Source of the DNA: DAITBA01 sp036824005
GTDB lineage: Bacteria > Pseudomonadota > Gammaproteobacteria > Burkholderiales > Rhodocyclaceae
Length of the DNA stretch: 64,000 nucleotides
Reading direction: 5' to 3'
NCBI GenBank assembly: GCA_036824005.1
Contig: DAITBA010000006.1
Location: 62,001-126,000 of the forward strand
Shown one piece after another: positions 1 through 8,933 of the stretch. The notes under the pieces were generated by a model. It was given only the letters and a program-made list of their open reading frames with translations. It ran no database searches and was not told where the DNA came from. The position numbers were made by a program, and so were the translations under genes. The stretch's first letter is position 1. Each line of letters starts with the position of its first letter.

Positions 1-1
1 G

Positions 2-784
2 CGTCTGCGGCCGCTTTCCGTTCTTCTCGCCGAAGACAATCGCGTGAACCAGACACTGGCGATCCGGCTGCTGGAAAAGCTCGGACACCGTGTCACCTTG
101 GCCTCGAACGGCGCCGAAGCGGTCGATCTCGCCACACGCGAAATGTTCGACATCATATTCATGGACGTCCAGATGCCCGTGATGGGCGGCTTCGAGGCAA
201 CCCAGCGGCTGCGTGAGAGAGAAGGTCACTCGGAGCATCGCATTCCGGTCGTGGCCATGACCGCCCATGCCATGGCGGGCGACCGCGAGAAATGTCTGGC
301 GGCAGGCATGGACGACTACGTTTCCAAGCCCATCGACACCGCCTCCTTGTCTGCGGTGTTGGCGCGCGTCACCGGGCGCAGCGTCGTGCACCCTGCCCCG
401 TCGGCTCCGGTACAGCCGGCAGTCCCGAAGGTCTTTGACCTCGATGGCGTGCTCGACAACCTCGACGGCAATACAGAACTGCTGGCACAGATCTGCCGCA
501 TGTTCCTCGACGACCGCGGCGCGAGTCTGTCCCGGCTGCGCGAGGCCCTGGCAGGGCACGACCTGGAGGCGCTCTACAGTGTCGCCCACAGCATCAAAGG
601 CGCGACATCGAATTTCCTCGCCGAGCGCGCCATGGCAGCGGCCGTGGCAGTAGAGAAGTGTTGTCGCAGCGGCGATCTGGCCGGCGCCGCACCCGCCGTG
701 GAACATCTATCGGCCGCGGTGGACGAATTGTCCGAGACGCTGGCGCGCTTCGCACGACCGGTACGCGACGAAGTCGAAGCGTAG
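2..784 (+). CDS. Hybrid sensor kinase, C-terminal part (receiver + Hpt), 5' end outside window
   Basis: The reading frame is open from base 2, and translation of the first bases already reads into the start of a receiver domain (VLLAEDNRVNQ), so the gene begins upstream and the GTG at 44 is internal. The receiver domain has the acidic pair in LLAEDN, the phospho-acceptor Asp in FMDVQMPVMGG, the conserved Thr in VVAMTAHA and the Lys in DDYVSKPI. A proline-rich linker follows, then an Hpt domain whose phosphorylatable His lies in AHSIKGATSNF. Receiver followed by Hpt is the usual tail of BarA/ArcB-like phosphorelay kinases. The sensor and kinase domains are not visible, so the signal is unknown. 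It converges on gloA. Confidence 0.9.
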   Translation, partial: RLRPLSVLLAEDNRVNQTLAIRLLEKLGHRVTLASNGAEAVDLATREMFDIIFMDVQMPVMGGFEATQRLREREGHSEHRIPVVAMTAHAMAGDREKCLAAGMDDYVSKPIDTASLSAVLARVTGRSVVHPAPSAPVQPAVPKVFDLDGVLDNLDGNTELLAQICRMFLDDRGASLSRLREALAGHDLEALYSVAHSIKGATSNFLAERAMAAAVAVEKCCRSGDLAGAAPAVEHLSAAVDELSETLARFARPVRDEVEA

Positions 785-790
785 GACGTG

Positions 791-802
791 GCGGGCGCCC
801 GC
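791..802. terminator. GC palindrome between convergent genes, possible bidirectional terminator
   Basis: The 28-nt gap between the kinase stop and the gloA stop contains the perfect 12-nt palindrome GCGGGCGCCCGC. Its position between converging genes suits a terminator, but there is no T-run on either side, so Rho-independent termination is not well supported. Confidence 0.25.
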
Positions 803-812
803 GGCGCTATGC

Positions 813-1199
813 CTACGACTTGCGCTGGATCAGCTCGATCTTGTAGCCATCGGGATCCTGGACGAACGCGATCACCGTCCTGCCGTGCTTCATCGGCCCC
901 GCCTCCCGGGTCACAACGCCGCCTCGGCGCTTGATCTCATCGCACGCGGCATAGGCGTCATCCACTTCGATGGCGACGTGGCCGTAGCCATTGCCCAGCT
1001 CGTAGCTGGACGTATCCCAATTGTGCGTTAGCTCCAGCACAGCAGCCTCGGATTCCTCGCCATAGCCGACGAATGCCAGCGTGAATTTGCCGTCCGGGTA
1101 ATCCTGGCGCCGCAGCATGCGCATGCCCAGCACTTCCGTATAGAACTTGAGCGAGCGTTCCAAGTCGCCTACGCGCAACATCGTATGCAGAATTCTCAC
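813..1199 (-). CDS. gloA: Lactoylglutathione lyase (glyoxalase I)
   Basis: Isomerises the hemithioacetal of methylglyoxal and glutathione to S-lactoylglutathione in cytosolic methylglyoxal detoxification. The 128-aa product aligns along its length with GloA: RILHTMLRVGDLERS at the N-terminus with the first metal-binding His, the Glu in AVLELTHNWD, the His in GYGHVAIEVDD, and the last Glu in GYKIELI. I place the start at GTG 1199: a GGAGG lies 8 nt upstream and the protein then begins exactly where family members begin. A TTG five codons further upstream is in frame but overlaps that ribosome site. The gene lies 69 nt downstream of the ygjP-like gene on the same strand. Confidence 0.93.
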   Translation of the reverse strand: MRILHTMLRVGDLERSLKFYTEVLGMRMLRRQDYPDGKFTLAFVGYGEESEAAVLELTHNWDTSSYELGNGYGHVAIEVDDAYAACDEIKRRGGVVTREAGPMKHGRTVIAFVQDPDGYKIELIQRKS

Positions 1200-1268
1200 G
1201 TCTTGGCCCTCCAAAAAACTGACCCCCGCCCTGGGTTAAACCGGCGGGCGCAGCAATGCGCATCGCCG

Positions 1269-2024
1269 TCACAGCTCCGGAATAGTGTAATGCCTCGCCC
1301 GCAATTCATCGCGCGCGGCGCGATAGTCAGGCAGCATCCGTTCGACCACGGACCAGAAGCGCGGCGAATGGTTCATCTCCTCCAGGTGCGCGAGTTCATG
1401 CACGATGACATAGTCGATCAGACGCAGCGGGAAATGGATCAGGCGCCAGTTTAGCCGGACACCGCCGCTACGGCTGCAACTGCCCCAGCGGGTGCGGGCA
1501 TCGGAAAGCGCCAGCCGGGGCAGCGGCTGGACGATGCGCTTCGCATGAAGCGCCAGGCGCTCGCGAAACAGATGCAGCGCCCGGCTGCGCAGACCGCGCA
1601 CAAGCAGATCCCGAATGTCCATCCCGTGCCAGGCCTCGATCAGGATCTCCGGCGCTTCGAATCGGACCCGGCCGGGCCCGGGTACGACGCGGACCCGACA
1701 CGTCTCGCCTATCAGCGGCAGCGTCGCGCCATCGCACACGACGAGTACTCGCTGCGGCCTGGTCTGCTGCCAGGCGTCGAGCTTGCGCAGCACCCACTGG
1801 CCATTCTTGCGCAGGAAGCTTTCGATCTCGGCGACGGCGACTCTGCGCGGCGCGCCGACGCGCACGCCACCCTGATCGATAACCATGCCGATGCTGCGCC
1901 GGCGGCTGCGCGTGAGTTTGTAGGTGACGATGCGATTGCCCAATAGGACATGCCGTTGCGTTGCCGCGGGCGCCGGCGGCAGGTGGAACGGCAATTCAAG
2001 CTGGTTGCTCGACGCACTCGCCAT
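1269..2024 (-). CDS. YgjP-like (DUF45) zinc metallopeptidase
   Basis: A 251-aa protein of the YgjP/DUF45 family, small gluzincin-like metallopeptidases related to SprT/wss domains, with no well-defined substrate. The zinc motif HELAHLEEMNHSPRFW (HExxH plus a downstream His) is near residue 200, preceded by the family signature TRWGSCS. The start is ATG 2024 (MASASSNQ), which overlaps the plsC 3' end by 29 nt. The same frame stays open further upstream to 2360 inside plsC, but that part has no family similarity. It is probably translated from the glyQ-glyS-gmhB-plsC transcript. Confidence 0.85.
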   Translation of the reverse strand: MASASSNQLELPFHLPPAPAATQRHVLLGNRIVTYKLTRSRRRSIGMVIDQGGVRVGAPRRVAVAEIESFLRKNGQWVLRKLDAWQQTRPQRVLVVCDGATLPLIGETCRVRVVPGPGRVRFEAPEILIEAWHGMDIRDLLVRGLRSRALHLFRERLALHAKRIVQPLPRLALSDARTRWGSCSRSGGVRLNWRLIHFPLRLIDYVIVHELAHLEEMNHSPRFWSVVERMLPDYRAARDELRARHYTIPEL

Positions 2025-2736
2025 AGTGATGGGGAAAGAGCCGGCGCATCTCACCTTCGATCCACTGCTCGGCGCGGCAATTGATCTCCTCCGCCGACAG
2101 GCCCGTGGAATCGATGGTCGGTCCGATGCTAACGGTGACCGTGCCGGGGTACTTGAGAAAGGCGCGGCGGCGCCAGAATTCCCCGGCATTGTGGGCGACG
2201 GGGACCACGGGCACGCCCGTGTGCGCGGCAAGATACGCGCCGCCCGGTTTGTACCGTCTGGTCTTGCCGGGCGCCACGCGCGTACCCTCCGGAAAGACCA
2301 GGACGCAGAACCCTTCCTCCAGCCGCTTGCGTCCCTGATCAAGCACCTGCGCGAGGGCATCCTTGCCGGCCGCGCGATCGATGGAGATCATCGGCATCTG
2401 CGCCAGGCCCCAGCCGAAGAACGGTACGCGCAGCAGCTCCTTCTTGAGCACGAAACACAGTGGCGGGAAGATGTGTTGCAAGGCCATCGTCTCCCAGGCC
2501 GATTGATGCTTGGACAGTATCACCGCGGGGGTGGTCGGGATGTTCTCGGCGCCGACGACACGGTAGTCGATGCCGCACACGTGGCGCACGACCCAGAGGA
2601 TGATGTCCGCCCACACGGTGATTACGCGATAGCGCGCGTGGCCGTCGAACGGGAAGGTGAGCATGGCAATGATGGAAAATGGCGGCGTCACCAGGGCAAG
2701 TGCCAGCGCCAGAAGAAGCGAGCGCAGGACGGTCAT
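1996..2736 (-). CDS. plsC: 1-acyl-sn-glycerol-3-phosphate acyltransferase
   Basis: Transfers an acyl chain to lysophosphatidic acid at the inner membrane, making phosphatidic acid. The 246-aa protein has an N-terminal hydrophobic segment (residues about 5-25) and the LPLAT blocks. The catalytic block reads KHQSAWET, so the acidic residue of the usual HX4D is Glu. The substrate-binding block is FPEGTR and a later block is VPVVPVAHN. The ATG overlaps the gmhB TGA by 4 nt (ATGA), implying translational coupling. The HX4E variant is, from memory, common among betaproteobacterial members, so I do not read it as inactivating. Confidence 0.9.
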   Translation of the reverse strand: MTVLRSLLLALALALVTPPFSIIAMLTFPFDGHARYRVITVWADIILWVVRHVCGIDYRVVGAENIPTTPAVILSKHQSAWETMALQHIFPPLCFVLKKELLRVPFFGWGLAQMPMISIDRAAGKDALAQVLDQGRKRLEEGFCVLVFPEGTRVAPGKTRRYKPGGAYLAAHTGVPVVPVAHNAGEFWRRRAFLKYPGTVTVSIGPTIDSTGLSAEEINCRAEQWIEGEMRRLFPHHYGECVEQPA

Positions 2737-3266
2737 GCCGTGATGTGCTCCGCCACGGCGGCGAGGTTCGGAAAGATCAACGTGCCTTCCGGCAAGTTTG
2801 GGTCGTCGCGTGTCTTCTCGCCCTTGCCAGTGAGCACTAGCACGGGCTGGGCCTGGGCTGCCGCCGCCGCCTCGAGGTCGCGCAGCGAATCGCCAATTAC
2901 CGGCACGCCGCGCAGGTCGGCGTTGTAGCGCGCCGCGATCTCTAGCAACAGGCCGGGTTTAGGCTTACGGCAGGCGCAGGGTGAATCGGCGGCGTGCGGG
3001 CAGAAAAAGATGGCGTCGATCCGCCCGCCCGCCTGGTTGACCTCCTTGATCATCCGGTCATGGATGGCATTGAGCGTGCTCATGTCGAACAACCCGCGAC
3101 CGACGCCCGACTGATTGGTGGCGACAATGACGCGAAATCCCCACTGGGTGAGCCGGGCGATCGCTTCCAAGCTGCCCGGCAAAGGTTTCCATTCCTGCGG
3201 TGACTTGATGAATTGCGCGCTGTCGTAATTGATGACGCCGTCGCGATCGAGGATGACCAGTTTCAT
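2733..3266 (-). CDS. gmhB: D-glycero-beta-D-manno-heptose-1,7-bisphosphate 7-phosphatase
   Basis: Dephosphorylates heptose bisphosphate at C7 in the ADP-heptose branch of LPS core synthesis. The 177-aa product is a HAD phosphatase with the nucleophile motif LDRDGVIN at residues 5-12, the ATNQSGVGRG block, a zinc-binding cluster (FFCPHAADSPCACRKP with three Cys and one His) typical of GmhB, and GDSLRDLEAA for the final Asp motif. The start is ATG 3266, in a 4-nt ATGA overlap with the glyS stop. A much longer frame runs upstream through glyS, but that is the out-of-phase shadow of glyS. Confidence 0.93.
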   Translation of the reverse strand: MKLVILDRDGVINYDSAQFIKSPQEWKPLPGSLEAIARLTQWGFRVIVATNQSGVGRGLFDMSTLNAIHDRMIKEVNQAGGRIDAIFFCPHAADSPCACRKPKPGLLLEIAARYNADLRGVPVIGDSLRDLEAAAAAQAQPVLVLTGKGEKTRDDPNLPEGTLIFPNLAAVAEHITA

Positions 3267-5350
3267 TTCTCGACGGCAAGCCGGGAGATGTCGGCGACCT
3301 GGTTCATGGTCGTCGCGAGCTGGCCGAGCAGCGCCAGACGGTTGCGCCGGGTGAGCGGCTCCTCCACCATCACCATGACCTTGTCGAAGAAGCTGTCCAC
3401 CGCACCGCGCAGGCCAGCAAGTTCCCGCAGCGCGTTGGTGTAGTCCTCGTTGGCCACCCTGGATTTCACCGACGGCGTCAGTGCCGTGAGCTGGTTGAAC
3501 AGCGCACGCTCGGCGTCCTCCTGCAGCAGCGCCACGTCGACGTCGCCGACCGCCTCGTCGCTCTTCTTCAGGATGTTGACGATGCGCTTGTTGGCGGCCG
3601 CCAAGGCCGCGGCTTCGGGCAGGGACACGAATGTCCGCACGGCAGCGAGCCGCGGCAGCACGAGATCGATGCGTGCCGGCTTCTGGGCCAGCACGGCGTC
3701 GACGGCCGCCAGGCCGTGGCCGGCCTCGCGCAGAAGGTTGCGCAGGCGTTCCAACATGAACTCGTGCAGTGCCGTCGTGCAGTCTTCCTGCAGAACACCG
3801 TGCGCAAACCCGCCCGCGGCATCGCGAATCAGTTCCACCAGATCCAACGGCAGGGGCGTCTCCGAGAGTATGCGCAGCACGCCCAGCGCCGCGCGGCGCA
3901 GCCCGAACGGATCCTTTTCGCCGGTCGGGATCTGGCCGATGCCGAAGAAGCCGGTCAGGGCATCGAGCTTGTCCGCCAGCGCCACGGCGCAGGCGACATT
4001 GCCCTGAGGCAGCGTGTCGCCGGCAAAACGCGGGTGATAATGGGCCTCGATGGCATCGGCGATCACATCCCCTTCGCCGTCGTGGCGTGCATAGTAGCGG
4101 CCCATGATGCCCTGCAGTTCGGGGAACTCGCCGACCATGCCGGTCACCAGATCGGCCTTGGCCAGCCGCGCGGCGCGGGCCGCGGCGCCGGCATCGGTGT
4201 GCAAATGACGGGCGATGTTCCCGGCCAGCCGTTCGATCCGCTCCACGCGTGCCAACTGGCTGCCGAGCCGGTTGTGATAGACCACTGCCGCCAGCTTGTC
4301 CACCCGCGAGGCGAGGCGTTCCTTGCGATCCTGGTCGTAGAAAAACTGGGCGTCGGACAGGCGCGCGCGGACCACACGCTCGTTGCCTTGGATGATGTTG
4401 TCCTGCCTGTCGGTCCTGATGTTGCTCACCACCAGGAAACGGTTTTGCAGCTTGCCGCCGGCATCGAGCAGCGGGAAATACTTCTGGTTCTGCTTCATGG
4501 TCAGGATCAGGCATTCCTGCGGTACCTGCAGGAACCGCTGCTCGAAGCTGGCGGTGTAGACCACTGGATACTCCACCAGCGCCGTCACCTCGTCGAGCAG
4601 CGCGGGATCGTCGAGCCAATGCATGCCGGTGCCGAGCTGCGCGGCGGCCGCCGTGAGCTGATCGTGAATCGCCCCACGGCGCTTGGCGAAGTCGGCGATG
4701 ACCCGGCCTTCCGACTCCAGCACCCGCTCGTAGTCGTCGGCGTGGGGGATGACGATCGCGCCGGTGCTCATGAAGCGATGGCCGAGGGTCGTGTTGCCCG
4801 CTTCCAGGCCGAGCACCTCGCCTGCGACGATGCGATCGCCATAGAGCATGACCAGCCGGTGCACCGGTCGCACGAATTGCGCCTCGCCGCTGCCCCAGCG
4901 CATGATCTTGGCCACCGGCAGCTTCTTCGCCGCGGCATCCACCAGCGCCGCGAGGTGTTGGTCGAGTTTCTCTCCGGCCTTCCTGACGCGGGCCACGAAG
5001 TACTCGGCCTTGCCATCCTGGGCGCGTTCCAGTTGCTCGAAGGCCACGCCGGCCGAGCGCATGAATCCTTCCAGCGCCTTGGTCGGTTTGCCATTGGCAT
5101 CGAGGCCGGCGGCCACCGCCGGGCCCTTGCGCTCGATCACGCGCTCCGGCTGTACGTCGAGTACATCGTTCATTTGGGCCGCCAGCCGCCGCGGAGTGGC
5201 GAAGAATCGCGCTGTCGCATCGGCGGCGACGAAACCGGTATCGACGAGCCCACGCTGCAGGTAATCGAGAAAGGCCGCGCCCAGCCGCAGCAGCGATTTC
5301 GGCGGCAGTTCCTCGGTGTGCAGTTCGACCAGAAGGGTGGCGCTGCTCAT
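3263..5350 (-). CDS. glyS: Glycyl-tRNA synthetase beta subunit
   Basis: Large subunit of the tetrameric bacterial glycyl-tRNA synthetase; it provides tRNA recognition and stabilises the catalytic alpha subunit. The 695-aa product begins MSSATLLVELHTEELPPK, matching the conserved N-terminus, and carries the ECLILTMKQNQKYFPLLD block near residue 270. The length is normal for the family. ATG 5350 overlaps the glyQ TGA by 4 nt (ATGA). The frame extends upstream to 5515, but that part lies inside glyQ and is out of phase with it. Confidence 0.96.
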   Translation of the reverse strand: MSSATLLVELHTEELPPKSLLRLGAAFLDYLQRGLVDTGFVAADATARFFATPRRLAAQMNDVLDVQPERVIERKGPAVAAGLDANGKPTKALEGFMRSAGVAFEQLERAQDGKAEYFVARVRKAGEKLDQHLAALVDAAAKKLPVAKIMRWGSGEAQFVRPVHRLVMLYGDRIVAGEVLGLEAGNTTLGHRFMSTGAIVIPHADDYERVLESEGRVIADFAKRRGAIHDQLTAAAAQLGTGMHWLDDPALLDEVTALVEYPVVYTASFEQRFLQVPQECLILTMKQNQKYFPLLDAGGKLQNRFLVVSNIRTDRQDNIIQGNERVVRARLSDAQFFYDQDRKERLASRVDKLAAVVYHNRLGSQLARVERIERLAGNIARHLHTDAGAAARAARLAKADLVTGMVGEFPELQGIMGRYYARHDGEGDVIADAIEAHYHPRFAGDTLPQGNVACAVALADKLDALTGFFGIGQIPTGEKDPFGLRRAALGVLRILSETPLPLDLVELIRDAAGGFAHGVLQEDCTTALHEFMLERLRNLLREAGHGLAAVDAVLAQKPARIDLVLPRLAAVRTFVSLPEAAALAAANKRIVNILKKSDEAVGDVDVALLQEDAERALFNQLTALTPSVKSRVANEDYTNALRELAGLRGAVDSFFDKVMVMVEEPLTRRNRLALLGQLATTMNQVADISRLAVEK

Positions 5351-6231
5351 GCCGCCCTCCGCTGTTCGAGCATGGGAAAGCCGAGCGCCTCGCGTGAGGC
5401 GTAGTAGGCCTGCGCCACCTCGCGCGCCAGGGCGCGCACACGCGCGATGTAGGCGGCGCGCTCGGTCACCGAGATGGCGCCGCGGGCATCGAGCAGGTTG
5501 AAGGTGTGCGAGCACTTCATCACCATCTCGAAGCCGGGCAGGGGCAGACCGAGGGCCATCAGGCGCTTGGCCTCCGACTCGAACTTGGAGAATTGCGCGA
5601 ACAGCCAGTCGACGTCGGAGTGCTCGAAGTTGTATTTCGACTGCTCGACCTCGTTCTGATGGTAGACGTCACCGTAGGTCACGCCGGGCGCCCATACCAG
5701 GTCGAAGACGTTCTCCACGCCCTGCAGATACATCGCCAGGCGCTCCAGGCCGTAGGTGATCTCGCCCAGCACCGGCTTGCACGGCAGGCTGCCGACTTCC
5801 TGGAAGTAGGTGAACTGCGTCACCTCCATGCCGTTCAGCCACACTTCCCAGCCCAGACCCCAGGCACCCAGCGTCGGCGATTCCCAGTCGTCCTCGACGA
5901 AGCGCACGTCATGTTCCGAGGTGGAGATGCCCAGCGCGCGCAGCGAATCCAGGTACAGGTCGAGAATATTGTTCGGCGAGGGCTTGAGCACGACCTGGTA
6001 TTGATAGTAATGCTGCAGCCGGTTGGGGTTGTCGCCGTAGCGCCCGTCCTTCGGCCGGCGCGAGGGCTGCACATAGGCCGCCTTCCACGGCTCGGGACCG
6101 ATGGCGCGCAAGAAGGTGGCGGTATGGAAGGTTCCGGCGCCGACCTCGATGTCGTAGGGTTGCAGCAGCACGCAGCCCTGGTCGTTCCAAAAGTTCTGCA
6201 AGGTGAGGATGACTTCCTGGAAGCTTGGCAT
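5347..6231 (-). CDS. glyQ: Glycyl-tRNA synthetase alpha subunit
   Basis: Catalytic subunit that activates glycine and charges tRNA-Gly. The 294-aa protein has the family landmarks MEVTQFTYFQ, GEITYGLERLAMY and VEQSKYNFE, and ends in YYASREALGFPM. I use ATG 6231 (MPSFQEVILTLQNFW), which matches the normal N-terminus of the family (303 aa in E. coli from memory). A GTG 16 codons upstream is in frame but adds non-homologous residues. No good Shine-Dalgarno sequence precedes either start. First gene of the glyQ-glyS-gmhB-plsC-ygjP run and divergent from the efflux operon. Confidence 0.95.
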   Translation of the reverse strand: MPSFQEVILTLQNFWNDQGCVLLQPYDIEVGAGTFHTATFLRAIGPEPWKAAYVQPSRRPKDGRYGDNPNRLQHYYQYQVVLKPSPNNILDLYLDSLRALGISTSEHDVRFVEDDWESPTLGAWGLGWEVWLNGMEVTQFTYFQEVGSLPCKPVLGEITYGLERLAMYLQGVENVFDLVWAPGVTYGDVYHQNEVEQSKYNFEHSDVDWLFAQFSKFESEAKRLMALGLPLPGFEMVMKCSHTFNLLDARGAISVTERAAYIARVRALAREVAQAYYASREALGFPMLEQRRAA

Positions 6232-6262
6232 GGAGAGGTTCAAGGAATTGCGCAAAAGCGCG

Positions 6263-6268
6263 ATTTTA
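6263..6268 (-). promoter_or_regulatory. Possible -10 element for glyQ
   Basis: On the minus strand the hexamer TAAAAT lies 31 nt upstream of the chosen glyQ ATG in the divergent gap with the efflux operon. No convincing -35 is present at 16-18 nt. Assignment is by position and match to the -10 consensus only. Confidence 0.35.
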
Positions 6269-6393
6269 CAGGGTTTCACAACCGGATTTCACCGGCCGTG
6301 GCGCAAAGGCCGCGACGGTGCAAAGGGCGGCAAAATCTGCCAAGATGCAGCCGCGTCCGCCCTGTCACGGTCGTGACATCGCTCCCGAGGCCG

Positions 6394-7845
6394 ATGAACA
6401 CTTCGCCGCATCCCGCTCCGAGTTCGATTCTCGCCTGTGCCTTGGCGGCGAGCCTGATGGCAGCTTGCGCGTCGTCCGCGGTGGCACCCGCACCCCTCGA
6501 TCCGGCCGCGTCGCTTTCCGCCTATGCCGCCCGGACACTGGACGATCCCGCCCTTCGGGCGTTCCTGCGCGCCCAAGGGCGCAGCCCGGCCACGTGGCCG
6601 CTGCGGCAATGGGCGCTCGACGATCTCGCCCTGGCTGCGCTGCATTTCCATGGCGACTATCACCTCGCCCTGGCTCGCCAGCAGGCCGTCGTGCGCGAGG
6701 CCGAGCGCGACCTGCAACCACCGAATCCGCAACTCGCCGTCAAGGCGGAGCATAGCAATGACCCGGAGGTCCGGCGACCCTGGTCGCTGGGTCTCGAGCT
6801 GGCGTTTCCTGTGCGCAGTGCCGCCGCACACTCGGCGCGCGGCGCGCTCGCCACGTTGCGTAACGAGCGCGCCGCGGTGGAGGTCACCGACACGGCCTGG
6901 CGCCTGCGCGCCGCGGTGCGCGACCGATTGCTCGATCTCGCCCAGGCCGAGGAGGACGCCCGGCTCGCCGCGCGCGAGCACCGGCTCGCCGCCGCGGAGC
7001 AGACTCTGCTGCACCGGCGCGCCGAAGTCGGAGCCGTATCCCAGGCGGAAGCTCTCGCCGCCGCAGTGCGCACGGGCGATGCCGCCGCGCGCCTCGCCCG
7101 CGCCGGTGCGCGCGCGACCCAGACGCGCATCGAGCTCGCTGATGCCATTGGTATTGCGCCCGACGCAACCCGGAACCTGACGGCCGTTGCAGGCATTGCG
7201 GCGCAAACCGCCGATCCGGCACTGCACGCCACGCTCGCCGACTTCCAACAAGAGGCGCTGCAACAGCGGCAGGACATCCGCGCCGGGCTGATCGACTACG
7301 CCGAGAGCGAGGCACTTGTCCAGATCGAGGCGACGGCCGGACAGGATAGGCAGTGGACGCCGGGCTACAAGTGGGACAAGGGGGCCAATGTCTGGTCCAT
7401 TGGGCTCGCGCTGGTTCTTCCCCTGCTCCATGACAACACGGCGCGCGTGGCCGCCGCTGCTTCGCAACGGGACGTCGCCCGGCGACGCTTCGAAGCGACC
7501 CAGGCGCACGCAGTGGCGCAGATCAACGCCGCCTGGTCGGACTGGGGCGTTCAGCGCCGCGCCCACGATGCAGCGCGCGCTGCCCACGACGCGGCAGAAC
7601 TGCACTTTGCCCGGGAGCGGCGACGCTATGAGGCAAGCATGATCGACCGCCTGGAAGTCACGCGCAGCGAACGCGCGCTGGTCACTGCCGGGCGCACGCT
7701 GCTCGGCGCGCGCTACGAACTGCAGCGCGCCTGGGCAAGGGCGGAGGATGCAGCGCGCCGTCCGCTCGGTGACCCGGCACGCGCACCCGGTGCCACATTC
7801 GTCGACCCCTCCGCCATCGCGGCCATCGCTGCGGACGGCCCATGA
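6394..7845 (+). CDS. TolC-family outer-membrane efflux lipoprotein
   Basis: Outer-membrane channel component of a tripartite efflux pump. The 483-aa product has a lipoprotein signal (hydrophobic run ending in SLMAAC, lipid-anchored Cys near residue 25) and two long Ala/Arg/Glu-rich helical segments about 180 residues apart (EAERDL near 110 and the RARRFE/HDAAELHFARERRRYEASMIDRLEVTRSE-type region after 380), the duplicated OEP pattern. The start ATG 6394 gives the signal peptide at the N-terminus; the frame is open far upstream but that part is antisense to glyQ. Its TGA overlaps the next ATG by 4 nt. Substrate is unknown. Confidence 0.85.
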   Translation: MNTSPHPAPSSILACALAASLMAACASSAVAPAPLDPAASLSAYAARTLDDPALRAFLRAQGRSPATWPLRQWALDDLALAALHFHGDYHLALARQQAVVREAERDLQPPNPQLAVKAEHSNDPEVRRPWSLGLELAFPVRSAAAHSARGALATLRNERAAVEVTDTAWRLRAAVRDRLLDLAQAEEDARLAAREHRLAAAEQTLLHRRAEVGAVSQAEALAAAVRTGDAAARLARAGARATQTRIELADAIGIAPDATRNLTAVAGIAAQTADPALHATLADFQQEALQQRQDIRAGLIDYAESEALVQIEATAGQDRQWTPGYKWDKGANVWSIGLALVLPLLHDNTARVAAAASQRDVARRRFEATQAHAVAQINAAWSDWGVQRRAHDAARAAHDAAELHFARERRRYEASMIDRLEVTRSERALVTAGRTLLGARYELQRAWARAEDAARRPLGDPARAPGATFVDPSAIAAIAADGP

Positions 7846-8906
7846 AGACAACGCATTTGCGCGCGCTGATCGTCGCCCAGGGTACGCTGATCGCGGCCTT
7901 GGTCGTCGGCGTCGCCTACCTTGGCCGCGACGAATTCAAGCTCTACGTCGAGCGCGAGGGCATCGAAGTGCTGCAGGAGCCGAGGGTGCGCACCAGCGCC
8001 GACAAGACGCCCATCGTATCGGTAAGCGCCGCCCTGCGCGAGGGCAGCGGCATCGAGGTCGGGCAGGTCGAGGCCGCCGGCAACGAGACCGGCAGACCAC
8101 TCTATGGCATTGTCCTGAGCGCGCAGAGCCTTATCGAACATCGCACGCGTGCCGGCGCGCTGCGCGCCGCCGATGACGCGGCGCAGGCACAGTTGCGACG
8201 TGCCCGGGCGGAATACGAGCGCACCGAGACGCTTTTCCGTGACGAGCGCAATGCCTCGGAGCGGGCATTGCAGGCGACTCAGGCCGAATTCGAAGCAGCG
8301 CGGGCACAAGCCGCAGCGGCCGCAGCAGCGCTGCGCGGTCACCGGCAGGCGCTCGTCAGCGAGTGGGGCAGCGCCGTGGCGGACAAGCTCGCGGCGAACC
8401 TCGACGCCGCGGCGGCCGGCCGCAAGATGCTCATCCAGGTGGCGGTCGGCCAGGGCGCACGAGCGCCATCGACCCGGCTGCAGGTCCGGCCGGTGGGCGG
8501 ATCGACCCACAAGCAGGAGGCACGGTTGCTCGGCGCAACGACCCACGCATCGACCGAATTGCCTGGCACAACCTTCCTCTATCTCGCCGATGCGGAAGGT
8601 TTGCGGCCCGGCATGCGCATAGTCGCCACATCCGCCGACACGCGCGCTGCCGGCGGCAGCGTGCGTGTGCCCGCCGCAGCGCTGGTTTGGTACGGCGCCC
8701 GCGCCTGGGTCTACGTCAAACTCAATGACACAGACGGCGACGACGCCGAGGAATTCGCCCGACGCGATATCACCAATGGCCGATGGGCCGATGAGTTCTG
8801 GATCACGGCAGCGCTGCCGATTGATGCACGGATCGTCACGCGCGGCGCGCAATTGTTGCTCTCCGAGGAAACCCGCGGATTGATCAAGAACGAAAACGAT
8901 GACTGA
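7842..8906 (+). CDS. Efflux RND transporter periplasmic adaptor, atypical
   Basis: A 354-aa protein between an OEP-type channel and an RND pump, so a membrane-fusion adaptor by position. It has one N-terminal membrane anchor (residues about 8-28) and a coiled-coil-like stretch rich in Ala, Arg, Glu and Gln (about 105-170) containing RRARAEYERTETLFRDE, the usual adaptor hairpin pattern. A beta-rich C-terminal half includes PGTTFLYLADAEGLRPGM. The glycine-rich first lipoyl half seen before the hairpin in most adaptors is not obvious. Start ATG 7842 forms an ATGA overlap with the preceding gene. I cannot assign a substrate. Confidence 0.72.
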   Translation: MKTTHLRALIVAQGTLIAALVVGVAYLGRDEFKLYVEREGIEVLQEPRVRTSADKTPIVSVSAALREGSGIEVGQVEAAGNETGRPLYGIVLSAQSLIEHRTRAGALRAADDAAQAQLRRARAEYERTETLFRDERNASERALQATQAEFEAARAQAAAAAAALRGHRQALVSEWGSAVADKLAANLDAAAAGRKMLIQVAVGQGARAPSTRLQVRPVGGSTHKQEARLLGATTHASTELPGTTFLYLADAEGLRPGMRIVATSADTRAAGGSVRVPAAALVWYGARAWVYVKLNDTDGDDAEEFARRDITNGRWADEFWITAALPIDARIVTRGAQLLLSEETRGLIKNENDD

Positions 8907-8933
8907 CGGCCTTCCGTTTCAGGGCCTGCAACC

